This document shows, in pieces, positions 19,047 through 27,990 of a stretch of DNA of 64,000 nt. Source of the stretch: Paenibacillus algicola (GTDB taxonomy: Bacteria > Bacillota > Bacilli > Paenibacillales > Paenibacillaceae). A program made the translations under genes and the position numbers. The stretch lies in NCBI RefSeq assembly GCF_005577435.1, contig NZ_CP040396.1:3734501-3798500 (forward strand). The letters run 5' to 3'. Every line of letters begins with the position of its first letter. The stretch's first letter is position 1. Under the pieces are notes generated by a model. It did not search any database and had not been told where the DNA came from. It worked only from the letters and a program-made list of their open reading frames with translations.

Positions 19047-19075
19047 TTGAACAACCTGGGGATTTCGTTTATTGT
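19047..19075 (+). promoter_or_regulatory. Promoter for the YiiX-like gene
   Basis: TTGAAC (19047-19052), 17-base spacer, TATTGT (19070-19075), 66 bases before the ATG. The rest of the 300-base divergent gap (18841-19140) shows only a short direct repeat GATGCTGTCA. Confidence 0.5.
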
Positions 19076-19140
19076 GGAGGAAGAACGCACGGGCAGCATG
19101 CTGTATCAACAAGCACCACCGTTAAAAGGAGTCTGCGAGT

Positions 19141-19761
19141 ATGGATACAAAACAACATATTTGGATCGTGCTTACAGGCACGGGAACCTGGTTAAGCCGG
19201 ATTATACAATGCTTTACGAATGCCCCGCTCAACCATGCATCCATTTCATTTGACGGCCAGCTGCAGGAGGTTTACAGCTTCGGCCGAAAGGATGTCAGCA
19301 ATCCATTCAGCGGCGGACTGGTCCGCGAGAATCTGCGGGCCCCTTTCTTCTACGCCTCCCATTGCGCGATTTATCGGATGGAAGTCAGCCATGATAAGTA
19401 TAAGCTTATGGTTCATCAGGTTCAGCAGATGATGAACGATCGGGATCGCTATAAATACGATCTGCTGGGCATGATGGGGATGCTGTTCCGGGTCCGCATT
19501 GACCGGGCGGATGCGTATTTCTGCTCTTATTTTGTGGCCAGCATTCTGGAGCAGGCAGGCCTGCATCCTGTAGGCAAGCCGCCTCATCTGGTTACTCCCT
19601 GTGATTTCTCCCACTCCGAGCAGCTGGAGGAGGTCTATCAGGGATCGCTGGACCACTACCTAGACCGTTTCCCGGCAGAATCACTGCCGTACCCTGCACC
19701 GGCTTATATCTCCTCTGAGCCTGGAGAGCCGGCCAAGCGCCTGCAAGTAGGCGCCGGTTGA
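19141..19761 (+). CDS. YiiX/NlpC-like permuted papain-fold hydrolase
   Basis: 206 residues, no signal peptide. The early His in NHASISFD (with FDGQLQEVYSFGRK) and the later Cys in AYFCSYFVASILEQAG form the His...Cys order of the permuted NlpC/P60 group that includes YiiX. Such proteins cleave amide or ester bonds, but the substrate here is unknown. AAAGGAG lies nine bases before the ATG. It is a single gene with a strong terminator at 19895-19958. Confidence 0.7.
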   Translation: MDTKQHIWIVLTGTGTWLSRIIQCFTNAPLNHASISFDGQLQEVYSFGRKDVSNPFSGGLVRENLRAPFFYASHCAIYRMEVSHDKYKLMVHQVQQMMNDRDRYKYDLLGMMGMLFRVRIDRADAYFCSYFVASILEQAGLHPVGKPPHLVTPCDFSHSEQLEEVYQGSLDHYLDRFPAESLPYPAPAYISSEPGEPAKRLQVGAG

Positions 19762-19894
19762 AGATGATTCGAGGACTGAGCCGAGTCCTCTCCCCTTAAT
19801 CAATACCCCAATGAGAGCGCTTGAAACAGTCCGGCTCACTCACCCTTGGAATTGACAGCACGTACCTTTCTCACGTCTAAGTGTATGTACACAT

Positions 19895-19958
19895 GAAACC
19901 GCTCCTTTTTAAATGGTGGCTTCGTCACTTCCATTTAACAAAGAGCGGTTTCTTATTG
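19895..19958 (+). terminator. Rho-independent terminator
   Basis: GAAACCGCTC...TTAAATGG loop CCATTTAA...GAGCGGTTTC followed by TTATT. It serves the YiiX-like gene. Confidence 0.85.
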
Positions 19959-20016
19959 TTATCTGTTTGTTGGGATCTCTTGAGCAAGGGGAGGAACGTT
20001 TCGTACGCGGAGCCTC

Positions 20017-20073
20017 TCACAACAATAAACGAGGCCACCTTCGCAAGATCCTGGATCTTGTGAGGATGGCCTC
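20017..20073 (-). terminator. Hairpin terminator of the VTT-domain gene (repeat family B, copy 2)
   Basis: On the minus strand GAGGCCATCC...AAGATC-CAG-GATCTT...TGGCCTC is followed by GTTTATTGTTGTGA. It shares stem ends and tail with the hairpin at 12157-12211. Confidence 0.75.
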
Positions 20074-20107
20074 CATCATATGGTTTCCGGGTGCCGTAAT
20101 CCCCTGG

Positions 20108-20758
20108 CTACGCCGAGGGGGTTTGAGTCTCCGGAAGCACCTTCATTGCAGACTGCTGCTCCGCCTCCAGGCGGGCTGCTTCCAGGCGGGCTGCTTCCCG
20201 CTTTCTTTTACGTCTGCGAACCAGAAACATAACAAGCAGGAGCAGCGGCACAGCGATAACAAAAATATACAAGGATACATTCTCCACCATATTCTCGGCG
20301 CTTCTCCCGTAATAATAGAACAGGATTCCGACGACGTAGAATTTAGTCGCTCTCCCCAGAGCGGCGTACGCCATCAGGCGCCACAGTGGAAAATTCAAGC
20401 ATCCGGACAAAATCGTAAACACTTTAAAGGGAATGGGCGTAAAGGAGCCTACCAGAATGGCCGCTTCCCCACTTTTCTGAAAACGATCCGTGGCCGCGTC
20501 AATCCATTCTTTCTTCAGAATCTTGTAAAGCACCGATTTACCGAGCAGCTTGCCGATGAGATAGCCGACGGGCGTTCCCAGCAGACAGCCGATAAAGCCG
20601 GCCGTAGCCAGCCACAGGGCTGACGATGGATGAAGTATACTAAGGGATACCTGCAGAAAAAACGCGGGAACCGGAAATATAACCGCATCAAGGAAGGAAT
20701 GAATAAATAACCCCCATGGACCAAACTTCATCAAAAAATCCATTACGTCCTGAAACAT
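20108..20758 (-). CDS. VTT (DedA/YqaA-like) membrane protein
   Basis: 216 residues with four to five membrane segments. The SNARE-associated VTT core is visible: a re-entrant region around GPWGLFIHSFLDAVIFPVP, the glycine-rich LGTPVGYLIGKLLG, and PIPFKVFTILSGC followed by LGRATKFYVVG. These families act in membrane lipid homeostasis; the exact cargo here is unknown. The cytosolic tail is strongly charged and contains a tandem EAARL repeat (RLEAARLEAE), encoded by an imperfect 15-base duplication at about 20167-20198. A weak GGGGTTGAG precedes the ATG. Confidence 0.85.
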   Translation of the reverse strand: MFQDVMDFLMKFGPWGLFIHSFLDAVIFPVPAFFLQVSLSILHPSSALWLATAGFIGCLLGTPVGYLIGKLLGKSVLYKILKKEWIDAATDRFQKSGEAAILVGSFTPIPFKVFTILSGCLNFPLWRLMAYAALGRATKFYVVGILFYYYGRSAENMVENVSLYIFVIAVPLLLLVMFLVRRRKRKREAARLEAARLEAEQQSAMKVLPETQTPSA

Positions 20759-20878
20759 AACTCAACCCCTAAACATTTTCTGCCTTACCAGACCCTTACT
20801 CATTGAGTATATCACATTCCCCCCTGCAAAAAACCGGAAAACCGTTCGGATTTAAGATTAATTGTCGAATTTATTAGC

Positions 20879-20924
20879 AAAAAGGACTGTCCCTCAAGAT
20901 CCAAAGATCTAAAGAGACAGCCCC
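20879..20924 (-). terminator. Rho-independent terminator of pdxK
   Basis: On the minus strand GGGGCTGTCTC...AGATC, TTTG loop, GATCT...GAGGGACAGTCC, then TTTTT. It lies 35 bases after the pdxK stop. Confidence 0.85.
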
Positions 20925-20958
20925 TGTCTGTCTGGCCGCCTAAAGGCGAGCAGGTTGA

Positions 20959-21765
20959 TTAACGCTGTGTGCGATGTGCCGAATGGCGCGTCGGCCCAAC
21001 AAATTCATTCAGCTGAAATCCGTTGGCAATCGCTTCCGTTACGAACGCCTTGGCGCGTGCAATGGAGTCGGCCATGGAATGTCCATGAGCCAGATTCGCC
21101 GTCACCGCAGCGGAGGAGGTGCAGCCTGCACCGTGTGTGTATGCCGTCTCTATGGCTGGCGACTGGAACCACTGATATTCCTTGCCGTCATACAGCAGGT
21201 CCATCGCTTTGCCCTCTACAATCCGGCCTCTGTCCTTGATCAGCACATGCTTCGCGCCCTTGTCATGAATGATGGCCGCGGCTTCCTGCATCTGCTCTAC
21301 CGTCCGAATCGGACCGGATTTAGCGAGCTGGGAGGCTTCGAACAGATTCGGCGTGACGAGATCTGCCCGGGGAAGGAGAAACTCAATCATGGCTTCCGTA
21401 TTCTCTGGCTGCAGAACCTCATCGGTACCTTTACATACCATAACCGGGTCAATGACGACCGAGGTCAGGCTGTACTGATCTATATATTTCGACACCAGCT
21501 CAATCATATCCACCGAGCCCAGCATGCCGGTCTTCATTGCGTCAAAGCCGATGCCTTCAATGACCGTCTTCAGCTGCGTCTCCAGAATGTGCAGATCCAC
21601 CGGAAATACCTGATGATTCCACGTTCCCGGCTCCATGCACACGATGGTGGTCAGAGCCGTCATACCGTAGACGTCGAATTCCTGAAAAGTCTTGAGATCG
21701 GCCTGAATTCCGGCGCCGCCGCTAGTATCCGAGCCTGCGACCGTGAGTGCTTTCTTTACTGTCAT
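20959..21765 (-). CDS. pdxK: Pyridoxine/pyridoxal/HMP kinase (ThiD-like PdxK)
   Basis: 268 residues, ribokinase fold. It phosphorylates the 5'-hydroxymethyl of B6 vitamers (and possibly HMP) with ATP in the cytosol. The N-terminal AGSDTSGGAGIQADLKTF, DAMKTGML, VIDPVMVCKG and VTPNLFEASQL segments and the anion-hole/catalytic YTHGAGCTSSAAVT are complete. WNHQVFPVD and the C-terminal VGPTRHSAHR match Bacillus PdxK rather than the thiamine-operon ThiD. It has its own terminator and no thiamine genes nearby. GGAAGGG lies 12 bases before the ATG. Confidence 0.9.
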   Translation of the reverse strand: MTVKKALTVAGSDTSGGAGIQADLKTFQEFDVYGMTALTTIVCMEPGTWNHQVFPVDLHILETQLKTVIEGIGFDAMKTGMLGSVDMIELVSKYIDQYSLTSVVIDPVMVCKGTDEVLQPENTEAMIEFLLPRADLVTPNLFEASQLAKSGPIRTVEQMQEAAAIIHDKGAKHVLIKDRGRIVEGKAMDLLYDGKEYQWFQSPAIETAYTHGAGCTSSAAVTANLAHGHSMADSIARAKAFVTEAIANGFQLNEFVGPTRHSAHRTQR

Positions 21766-21835
21766 GATGAACCATATCCCTTCCTGTATACAAAAATGAT
21801 TTCTCTATTATACGGGACAGGGTGAATTCTTACAA

Positions 21836-22585
21836 TTACTGCTGTTCGGTCAAAATCACAGGCCCGTTCTTGGTGATGGCGATTGTGTGCTCATATTGTG
21901 CCGAAAGCTTGCCATCCGCCGTCCGGGCTGTCCAGCCGTCCTCGTCAATCTTGACGTTGAAGGTGCCGATATTGAGCATTGGCTCGATCGTAATGACCAT
22001 GCCCTCCTTCAGGCGCGGTCCACGGTGCGGAGGTCCATAATGCGGAACCTGCGGCTCCTCGTGCATTTGCTGGCCGATCGCATGGCCGACAAAATGACGG
22101 ACAACCGAGAGGTTCTCCCCTTCGGCATATTGCTGAATCGCGTGTGAGATATCGCCGATGCGGTTGCCGACCACTGCCTGCTCAATGCCCAGATACAGCG
22201 ATTTGCGAGTGACCTCCAGCAAATGTGCAGCTTCCTGTGAAATGGTGCCTACCGGATAAGACCAGGCGGAATCCGCAAGCCAGCCGTCCAGACGAACGAC
22301 CATATCAATGGTGACAATATCTCCGTCGTTCAGCGGCTCCTCCTTAGGAAAGCCGTGGCAGATGACATCGTTCACCGATGCACAGGTTGCATAAGGATAG
22401 CCATGGTAGCCTTTTTGCTCCGGGTGAGCCCCGTTCTGCTCCAGGAATTTCTCAACGAAACGGTCAATCTCTGCCGTCGTAACCCCCGGCTTGATCATCG
22501 CCCCGATCTGACGGTGGCACTCCGCCAGCAGCTCGCCGGCTTTCTTCATCTTTGCAATTTCTTCTTCCGTTTTGATAATAATCAT
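21836..22585 (-). CDS. map: Methionine aminopeptidase, type I
   Basis: 249 residues. Pita-bread fold peptidase that removes the initiator Met from nascent proteins. Metal ligands are in DIVTIDMVVRLDGWLADSAWS (two Asp), HFVGHAIGQQMHEEP (His), VITIEPM (Glu) and YEHTIAIT (Glu). It lacks the N-terminal zinc-finger extension, as in Bacillus MapA/MapB. AAGGAGCG precedes the ATG by six bases. It is not located in the ribosomal-protein operon, so it may be the second, YflG-like, copy. Confidence 0.93.
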   Translation of the reverse strand: MIIIKTEEEIAKMKKAGELLAECHRQIGAMIKPGVTTAEIDRFVEKFLEQNGAHPEQKGYHGYPYATCASVNDVICHGFPKEEPLNDGDIVTIDMVVRLDGWLADSAWSYPVGTISQEAAHLLEVTRKSLYLGIEQAVVGNRIGDISHAIQQYAEGENLSVVRHFVGHAIGQQMHEEPQVPHYGPPHRGPRLKEGMVITIEPMLNIGTFNVKIDEDGWTARTADGKLSAQYEHTIAITKNGPVILTEQQ

Positions 22586-22689
22586 GATAGCGCTCCTTTA
22601 TTCACTCATCCAGCATACCCGTAATCATTTTATTCTACTCTTGGCAGGCTGCGAACACAAGATGAGGCCCATTCAGCAACAACGAAGGC

Positions 22690-23484
22690 TTATTCATGCA
22701 TGAGCTCTTTTTTCTCCGCGTCGGTCATTTCCGATTTGTCCTTGGAGAGGAACCAGCCGAGAACCGCAATCAGAATCAGAACGCCCCAGAAGATCAGCTT
22801 CCAGCCCGTGCTTTTCGGAAAGCTCTTGTCAATGATGCCAATCTCGGGATGAGCCAGCGTGTAGATGGCCAGCTTGATGCCGACCCAGCCCACGATCAGA
22901 AACGCGGCTGTTTCAAGACCCGGCTTCCGAACCAGCAAATTGACGAATTTGGAAGCTGCAAACCGCATAATAATCAAGCCGATGATTCCGCCGGTCAAGA
23001 TCACCAGGAACTGCCCTCCGTCCATTCCGCCAATCGCCGGAAGTCCGGTCGCCGGAAGCGTCAATGCCAGCGCTACAGCCGCCAGAATCGCATCGACAGC
23101 AAACGCGATGTCCGCCAGCTCCACTTTAAGCACCGTGACCCAGAAATTCTCCTCTTTGTTGGCTGCCTTCTGCTCGTGGACCTTCTTTTTGACAAATAGC
23201 TGCTTCACGATGTGGTTAATGCTGATATACAGCAGGTAGACGGCGCCCAGTGCCTGGACATACCAGACATCCGCCAGATAAGAAATAATGAATAAGGAAA
23301 CAAACCGAAACACAAACGCACCTGCCAGGCCGTAAAACAGCGCCTTCTTGCGCTTCTCCTCCGGCAAATGCTTGACCATGATCGACATAACGAGCGCATT
23401 ATCCGCCGCCAGAATGCCCTCTAGGCCAATCAACACCAGCAATACCCATCCATACTCTAATAACAATCCCGTGTCCACATCCAT
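22690..23484 (-). CDS. TerC family integral membrane protein (Mn exporter-like)
   Basis: 264 residues, about seven membrane segments. The family signature aspartates are present in GLEGILAADNALVMSIMVKHLP and, in the second repeat, ELADIAFAVDAILAAVAL. TerC relatives such as B. subtilis YkoY/MeeF export manganese or load it onto secreted proteins. A manganese riboswitch directly upstream (23600-23723) makes that role the best guess. GGAAGGG precedes the ATG by three to five bases. Confidence 0.9.
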   Translation of the reverse strand: MDVDTGLLLEYGWVLLVLIGLEGILAADNALVMSIMVKHLPEEKRKKALFYGLAGAFVFRFVSLFIISYLADVWYVQALGAVYLLYISINHIVKQLFVKKKVHEQKAANKEENFWVTVLKVELADIAFAVDAILAAVALALTLPATGLPAIGGMDGGQFLVILTGGIIGLIIMRFAASKFVNLLVRKPGLETAAFLIVGWVGIKLAIYTLAHPEIGIIDKSFPKSTGWKLIFWGVLILIAVLGWFLSKDKSEMTDAEKKELMHE

Positions 23485-23536
23485 CGTTCCCTTCCGGTTA
23501 GTGATCCGTATTGTTCAGGGTACCTTATGGCGATAT

Positions 23537-23581
23537 AAAAAATACCCTTACCCCGAAAAATCCGGCGGTAAAGGTATTTAC
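23537..23581 (-). terminator. Second leader terminator before terC
   Basis: On the minus strand AATACCTTTACC...GGTAAGGGTATT with a GATTTTTC loop is followed by TTTTTT. It lies between the riboswitch terminator and the terC start, so two intrinsic terminators stand in series. Confidence 0.75.
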
Positions 23582-23599
23582 CCACAAATAGATGAAGGG

Positions 23600-23723
23600 A
23601 AAAAGACCTTTACCGATGAATATCGGCAAAGGTCTCGCTTACAGCGTAATGCTGCCAATAAAGCCGGAGACACCGGAGGTGTCACGGAATGACGACTTTA
23701 TTGCTAGAGCTACTCCCCTTTAC
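23600..23723 (-). promoter_or_regulatory. yybP-ykoY manganese riboswitch with overlapping terminator
   Basis: Minus-strand text carries the class signature: GTAAAGGGGAGTAGCT at the 5' side, GTCGTCATTCCG, a variable hairpin, GGCAGCATTACGCTGTAAGCGAGACCTTTGC at the 3' side (given in part). The closing helix GTAAAGG/CCTTTGC overlaps the left arm of a hairpin (23604-23635, AGACCTTTGCCGAT / ATCGGTAAAGGTCT) that ends in TTTTT. Aptamer and terminator are therefore mutually exclusive: Mn2+ binding should release expression of terC. Confidence 0.92.
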
Positions 23724-23734
23724 GAATTACAAGC

Positions 23735-23763
23735 ATTATAGCATGGCTCCATGGAGGAGCAAA
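23735..23763 (-). promoter_or_regulatory. Promoter of the riboswitch-terC transcript
   Basis: TATAAT (23735-23740, minus strand) with TTTGCT 17 bases upstream (23758-23763). Transcription would begin a few bases before the aptamer. The -35 box touches the palindromic GCTCC-ATGGAGG stretch just after melA. Confidence 0.65.
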
Positions 23764-23782
23764 GAGATATTTTTCCTATTAC

Positions 23783-25081
23783 TTATTTGAACTTTGGAAG
23801 CCAGTCGCCATGAGCCTCGATCAGATCGTCACACAGTGCCGTGATGTCGTCCATCGACAGCTCTGCTGCCGTATGCGGATCCAGCATTGCAGCATGGTAG
23901 ATATGCTCCTTACGTCCGGTCAACGCCGCTTCAATCGTCAGCAGCTGTGTATTGATGTTTGTGCGGTTCAGCGCAGCCAGCTGCGGCGGCAGGTCGCCTA
24001 CGTAGGTCGGCGTTACGCCGGAAGCATCCACCAGGCACGGAACCTCGACACAGGCTTCCTTCGGCAGGTTTGTAATCAGGCCGGTGTTCATGACGTTGCC
24101 GCCGATTTTGAACGGAACATTCGTTTCGATCGCTTCCATAATGAACGATGCGTACTCGTAGGAACGCTCGTGCTCGATGCTTTCGCTCGCGAACAGCTTC
24201 TCGCGCATATCCTTCCAGCCGTTGATCTGGTCCACACAGCGGCGCGGATACTCGTCAAGCGGAATGTTGAATCTTTCGATCAGCTCCGGGTAATTGCGCT
24301 TGATGAAGTATGGATGGTATTCTGCGTTATGCTCGGAGGATTCTGTTACATAATATCCAAACTTCTGCATCAGCTCGAAGCGGACCATATCCTCATGCTT
24401 TTCCTTCTGCTTCTCGGCAGCGCGGCGCTTGATCTCCGGATACAGGTCAACTCCGTCCTTCTTAACCTCCAGCAGCCAGGCCATATGGTTGATGCCGGCA
24501 ATTTTGGATTGAACACCGGTAGCGTCCATATCCAGCGCTTTAAACAGACGGGACACACAGACCTGAACACTATGGCACAGACCTACGGTGTTTACACCGC
24601 CAGCAGTGTTCATTACGCTTGTCAGCACGGACATAGGATTGGTGTAATTCAGGAACAGGGCGTCCGGGCATACCTCCTGGATATCACGGGCGAAATCCAG
24701 CATCACCGGGATGGTGCGCAGGTTCCGGAAAATTCCGCCAATGCCCAGCGTATCTGCAATCGTTTGACGCAGGCCGTATTTCTTCGGAATCTCAAAGTCC
24801 GTAATTGTACAAGGATCATAGCCGCCAACCTGGATGGCATTAATGACATACTTGGCACCGCTGAGTGCTTGCTTGCGGTCCAGGTAAGCCTTGACGGTGC
24901 AGGTGCTTCCCAGGGTGTTCTTGATGCTCTCAAGCAGACGCTCCGAGTCGCGAAGACGCTCCTCGTCGATATCATACAGAGCCAGCTCGAAGCCCTGCAG
25001 TGCAGGGGTTGTCAGAACGTCACCCAGAATATTCTTAACGAACACGGTGCTGCCCGCACCGATAAAAGTAATTTTTGACAT
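23783..25081 (-). CDS. melA: Alpha-galactosidase, glycoside hydrolase family 4
   Basis: 432 residues. This NAD+- and Mn2+-dependent glycosidase hydrolyses melibiose/raffinose-type alpha-galactosides in the cytosol. The N-terminal Rossmann GAGSTVFVKNILGD, the substrate segment NYTNPM and the metal-site GLCHSVQ (Cys169, His170) match B. subtilis MelA, including total length. AGGAGG lies nine bases before the ATG. No transporter gene accompanies it. A -10 box TATAGT and a cre-like site just downstream of it indicate carbon catabolite repression. Confidence 0.93.
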   Translation of the reverse strand: MSKITFIGAGSTVFVKNILGDVLTTPALQGFELALYDIDEERLRDSERLLESIKNTLGSTCTVKAYLDRKQALSGAKYVINAIQVGGYDPCTITDFEIPKKYGLRQTIADTLGIGGIFRNLRTIPVMLDFARDIQEVCPDALFLNYTNPMSVLTSVMNTAGGVNTVGLCHSVQVCVSRLFKALDMDATGVQSKIAGINHMAWLLEVKKDGVDLYPEIKRRAAEKQKEKHEDMVRFELMQKFGYYVTESSEHNAEYHPYFIKRNYPELIERFNIPLDEYPRRCVDQINGWKDMREKLFASESIEHERSYEYASFIMEAIETNVPFKIGGNVMNTGLITNLPKEACVEVPCLVDASGVTPTYVGDLPPQLAALNRTNINTQLLTIEAALTGRKEHIYHAAMLDPHTAAELSMDDITALCDDLIEAHGDWLPKFK

Positions 25082-25096
25082 GCTTGGTTCCTCCTG

Positions 25097-25125
25097 TGAT
25101 AGCGCTTTTATTTGCTTTAACTATA
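25097..25125 (-). promoter_or_regulatory. melA promoter with cre-like site
   Basis: TATAGT (25120-25125, minus strand) followed ten bases later by TAAAAGCGCTATCA (25097-25110), which matches the CcpA consensus TGWAANCGNTNWCA at 13 of 14 positions. The placement behind -10 suits a roadblock. Confidence 0.6.
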
Positions 25126-25204
25126 CTGCGAAAGGCGGTCACTTCACCATGGCGCAAACTCTGTTCTGCATGTCATAATCCCACTTTAAGCGGTGCTCTG
25201 TCCC

Positions 25205-25285
25205 TTAAGACTTCCCTTTGTTTACTGCCAGTCCGATGATCATCACAATGAGTGCCAGCAATGCAATCAGCTGATCCAAAGTCAT
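25205..25285 (-). CDS. 26-residue hydrophobic peptide, type I toxin-like
   Basis: Reading ATG ACT TTG GAT CAG ... AAG TCT TAA gives the N-terminus MTLDQLIALLALIVM and the tail IIGLAVNKGKS. It is one membrane helix with a short acidic N-terminus and a basic tail. AAGGAGGCGG lies eight bases before the ATG, a very strong binding site. The layout resembles the short holin-like or type I toxin peptides of Firmicutes. It lies alone between melA and the pdp terminator (in the 425-base gap 25082-25506). No clear antisense RNA promoter was identified, so toxin function is only a hypothesis. Confidence 0.55.
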   Translation of the reverse strand: MTLDQLIALLALIVMIIGLAVNKGKS

Positions 25286-25424
25286 ACCGTCCGCCTCCTT
25301 GTTTCCTAAGGATGGCTCTTCCAGACGGCTCTTCTCTCCCGGGTTCTTTTACAGCCCAGTCGTTTCCCCATTAGCAATCTATGAGGCCCTGACCTGAAAT
25401 ATGACCAATCCAGATAATTTATAC

Positions 25425-25490
25425 AAAAAAAGCCCCCTCCCTGCTTGGCAAAATAGCGGCGGTAAAGCCAGCCCAGCATATGGAGGAAGC
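25425..25490 (-). terminator. Terminator of the nucleoside salvage operon
   Basis: On the minus strand GCTTCCTCC (25482-25490) pairs with GGAGGGGGC (25432-25440), including two G-T pairs, around a large loop, and is followed by TTTTTTT. Confidence 0.75.
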
Positions 25491-25506
25491 CTCTTATTTA
25501 TAATGC

Positions 25507-26808
25507 TTAACCCGTCACGATATCCAGCACCAGTGCCGGAGCCTTTCCCTCTGCTGCAATCGTAATACTGGCGTAGAGCTTCTGAATCACGTCGTCCACC
25601 TGCTCCGTGTTCGCATGGATGGTGGCCAGTGACTCGCCCTGCTTCACCGTATCTCCGATCTTCTTGTTCAGCATCAGGCCTACCGCCAAGTCAATCTCAG
25701 ATTCCTTGGTTGCACGTCCCGCTCCCAGCAGCATCGCTGCCGTGCCGATTTCGTCAGCCACCATCTCTGTCACCTTGCCGGATGCTCTCGCCGGCACCTC
25801 GATGTGGAATGGGGCCTGCGGCAGCCGCTCCGGATGATCAACAACGGAGGCATCTCCACCCTGATTGGCTATGAATTCCTTAAACTTCTGCAGTGCTTTG
25901 CCGTTACTTATAGCCTCTCGCAGCTTCTCCTCCGCTTCCTCCAGAGAGGACGCCTTGCCAGCCAAAAACACCATTTGCCGGCCTAGAGCGAGACACAGCT
26001 CCTCCAGATCCTTCGGTCCCCGACCGCGCAGCGTATCTATCGCCTCCTGCACCTCCAGGGCATTACCGATTGCCTGGCCCAGCGGCTGGCTCATATCCGA
26101 GATCACTGCCATCGTCTTGCGCCCGACACGGTTTCCGATGCGTACCATAGCCTGAGCAAGCTCGCGGGCATCCTCCGGAGTCTTCATAAATGCGCCTGCA
26201 CCGGTCTTCACATCCAGCACAATGGCGTCAGAGCCTGCTGCGATCTTCTTGCTCATAATCGAGCTGGCAATCAACGGAATGGAGTTGACTGTAGCCGTTA
26301 CATCGCGCAGCGCATACAGCTTCTTGTCCGCCGGCGTCAAATTGCCGGTCTGTCCAATGACCGCAATCTTCTGACGATTGACCAGATCTACAAACTGCTC
26401 CTTGCTGATCTCAACGTCGAAGCCTGCAATGGATTCCAGCTTATCAATCGTGCCGCCGGTATGTCCCAGACCGCGACCGGACATTTTGGCAACCGGAACA
26501 TCCAGAGCGGCCACGAGCGGAGCCAGCACGAGAGTCGTCGTATCGCCGACACCGCCTGTGGAGTGCTTATCTACCTTGATCCCTTCAATGGCAGAGAGAT
26601 CAATCGTCTCGCCCGAATTCACCATTGCCATGGTCAGGTCAGCCCGCTCCTGCTCACTCATATCCTGAAAATAAATGGCCATAGCCAGCGCACTGGCCTG
26701 GTAATCCGGAATCTTTCCTTGCGTATACCCCTCAATAAAAAACTGAATCTCTTCAGAGGTCAGCTCCTTGCCGTCACGCTTCCTGGCGATTATATCAACC
26801 ATTCTCAT
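25507..26808 (-). CDS. pdp: Pyrimidine-nucleoside phosphorylase
   Basis: 433 residues from the chosen ATG, identical in length to B. subtilis Pdp. It cleaves uridine, deoxyuridine and thymidine with phosphate to give base and (deoxy)ribose-1-phosphate. The phosphate-binding and thymidine phosphorylase signature [28 protein letters not shown] and the C-terminal domain ([18 protein letters not shown]) are intact. The start at 26808 has GAGGAG eight bases upstream; an upstream in-frame GTG lies too close to that site. It is the last gene of deoC-cdd-deoD-pdp. Confidence 0.95.
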   Translation of the reverse strand: MRMVDIIARKRDGKELTSEEIQFFIEGYTQGKIPDYQASALAMAIYFQDMSEQERADLTMAMVNSGETIDLSAIEGIKVDKHSTGGVGDTTTLVLAPLVAALDVPVAKMSGRGLGHTGGTIDKLESIAGFDVEISKEQFVDLVNRQKIAVIGQTGNLTPADKKLYALRDVTATVNSIPLIASSIMSKKIAAGSDAIVLDVKTGAGAFMKTPEDARELAQAMVRIGNRVGRKTMAVISDMSQPLGQAIGNALEVQEAIDTLRGRGPKDLEELCLALGRQMVFLAGKASSLEEAEEKLREAISNGKALQKFKEFIANQGGDASVVDHPERLPQAPFHIEVPARASGKVTEMVADEIGTAAMLLGAGRATKESEIDLAVGLMLNKKIGDTVKQGESLATIHANTEQVDDVIQKLYASITIAAEGKAPALVLDIVTG

Positions 26809-26841
26809 CGCGTACACTCCTCACCGCTTGATGTCTGGGGG

Positions 26842-27549
26842 TTAAACGGTCACGGCTGTGTCCAGCGCAACCTCCATCATGTCATTGAAGGTGGACTGGC
26901 GCTCTTCAGCACTGGTCTCCTGACCTGTCAGCAGATGATCACTGACCGTCAGAATGGTCAGCGCCTGCACGCCTTTACGCGCAGCGATCGTATAGAGCGC
27001 TGTCGTTTCCATTTCTACTGCAAGCACGCCATGATCCATCAGCTTCTGCACGGCGCTTTTGTCCTCACGATAAAAGATATCCGACGTGAAGACATTCCCT
27101 ACACGAAGCTGCAGCCCCTTCTCAATACCCCGGTCGTAGGCAGACTTCAGCAGCGGGAAGCTCGCAATCGGAGAATAGTCATAGCCTTGAAAATGATGCC
27201 GGTTCATACCGGAATCGGTGCAAGCCGCTTGGGCGAGAATGACGTCACGGACCCGGACATCCTCCTGCATCGCACCGCAGGTACCGACGCGGAACAGGTT
27301 CTTGACGCCGTATTCAGAGATCAGCTCATTCACATAGATGCCGATGGATGGCACTCCCATACCGGTCCCTTGAACCGATACACGCTTGCCTTTATAGGTT
27401 CCTGTAAAGCCGAGCATGCCGCGAACCTCGTTATAACAGACAACATCCTCCAGATAGGTCTTGGCAATAAACTGGGCCCGCAGGGGATCTCCCGGCAGCA
27501 GAATAGATTCTGCAATGTCGCCCGGTTTCGCTCCAATATGAGTACTCAT
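26842..27549 (-). CDS. deoD: Purine-nucleoside phosphorylase, DeoD type
   Basis: 235 residues. Hexameric enzyme that phosphorolyses purine (deoxy)nucleosides. It shows the phosphate site in [48 protein letters not shown] and the ribose-binding VEMETTALY. The catalytic Asp is in [19 protein letters not shown] precedes the ATG at 27549; a longer frame upstream overlaps cdd and has no support. The gap to cdd is 16 bases and to pdp 33 bases, so it is co-transcribed. Confidence 0.95.
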   Translation of the reverse strand: MSTHIGAKPGDIAESILLPGDPLRAQFIAKTYLEDVVCYNEVRGMLGFTGTYKGKRVSVQGTGMGVPSIGIYVNELISEYGVKNLFRVGTCGAMQEDVRVRDVILAQAACTDSGMNRHHFQGYDYSPIASFPLLKSAYDRGIEKGLQLRVGNVFTSDIFYREDKSAVQKLMDHGVLAVEMETTALYTIAARKGVQALTILTVSDHLLTGQETSAEERQSTFNDMMEVALDTAVTV

Positions 27550-27565
27550 AGCTCCTTCTCCTTCC

Positions 27566-27979
<414 letters not shown>

Positions 27980-27990
27980 TTACAGCAGGA

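Noticed and set aside
20959..21765. Thiamine-pathway ThiD
   Set aside because: Specific segments (WNHQVFPVD, VGPTRHSAHR) and the absence of thiamine genes favour the PdxK branch, though HMP kinase activity is possible.
23810..25078. 422-codon frame opposite melA
   Set aside because: Shadow of the GH4 gene in the complementary frame; composition is untypical and there is no start signal.
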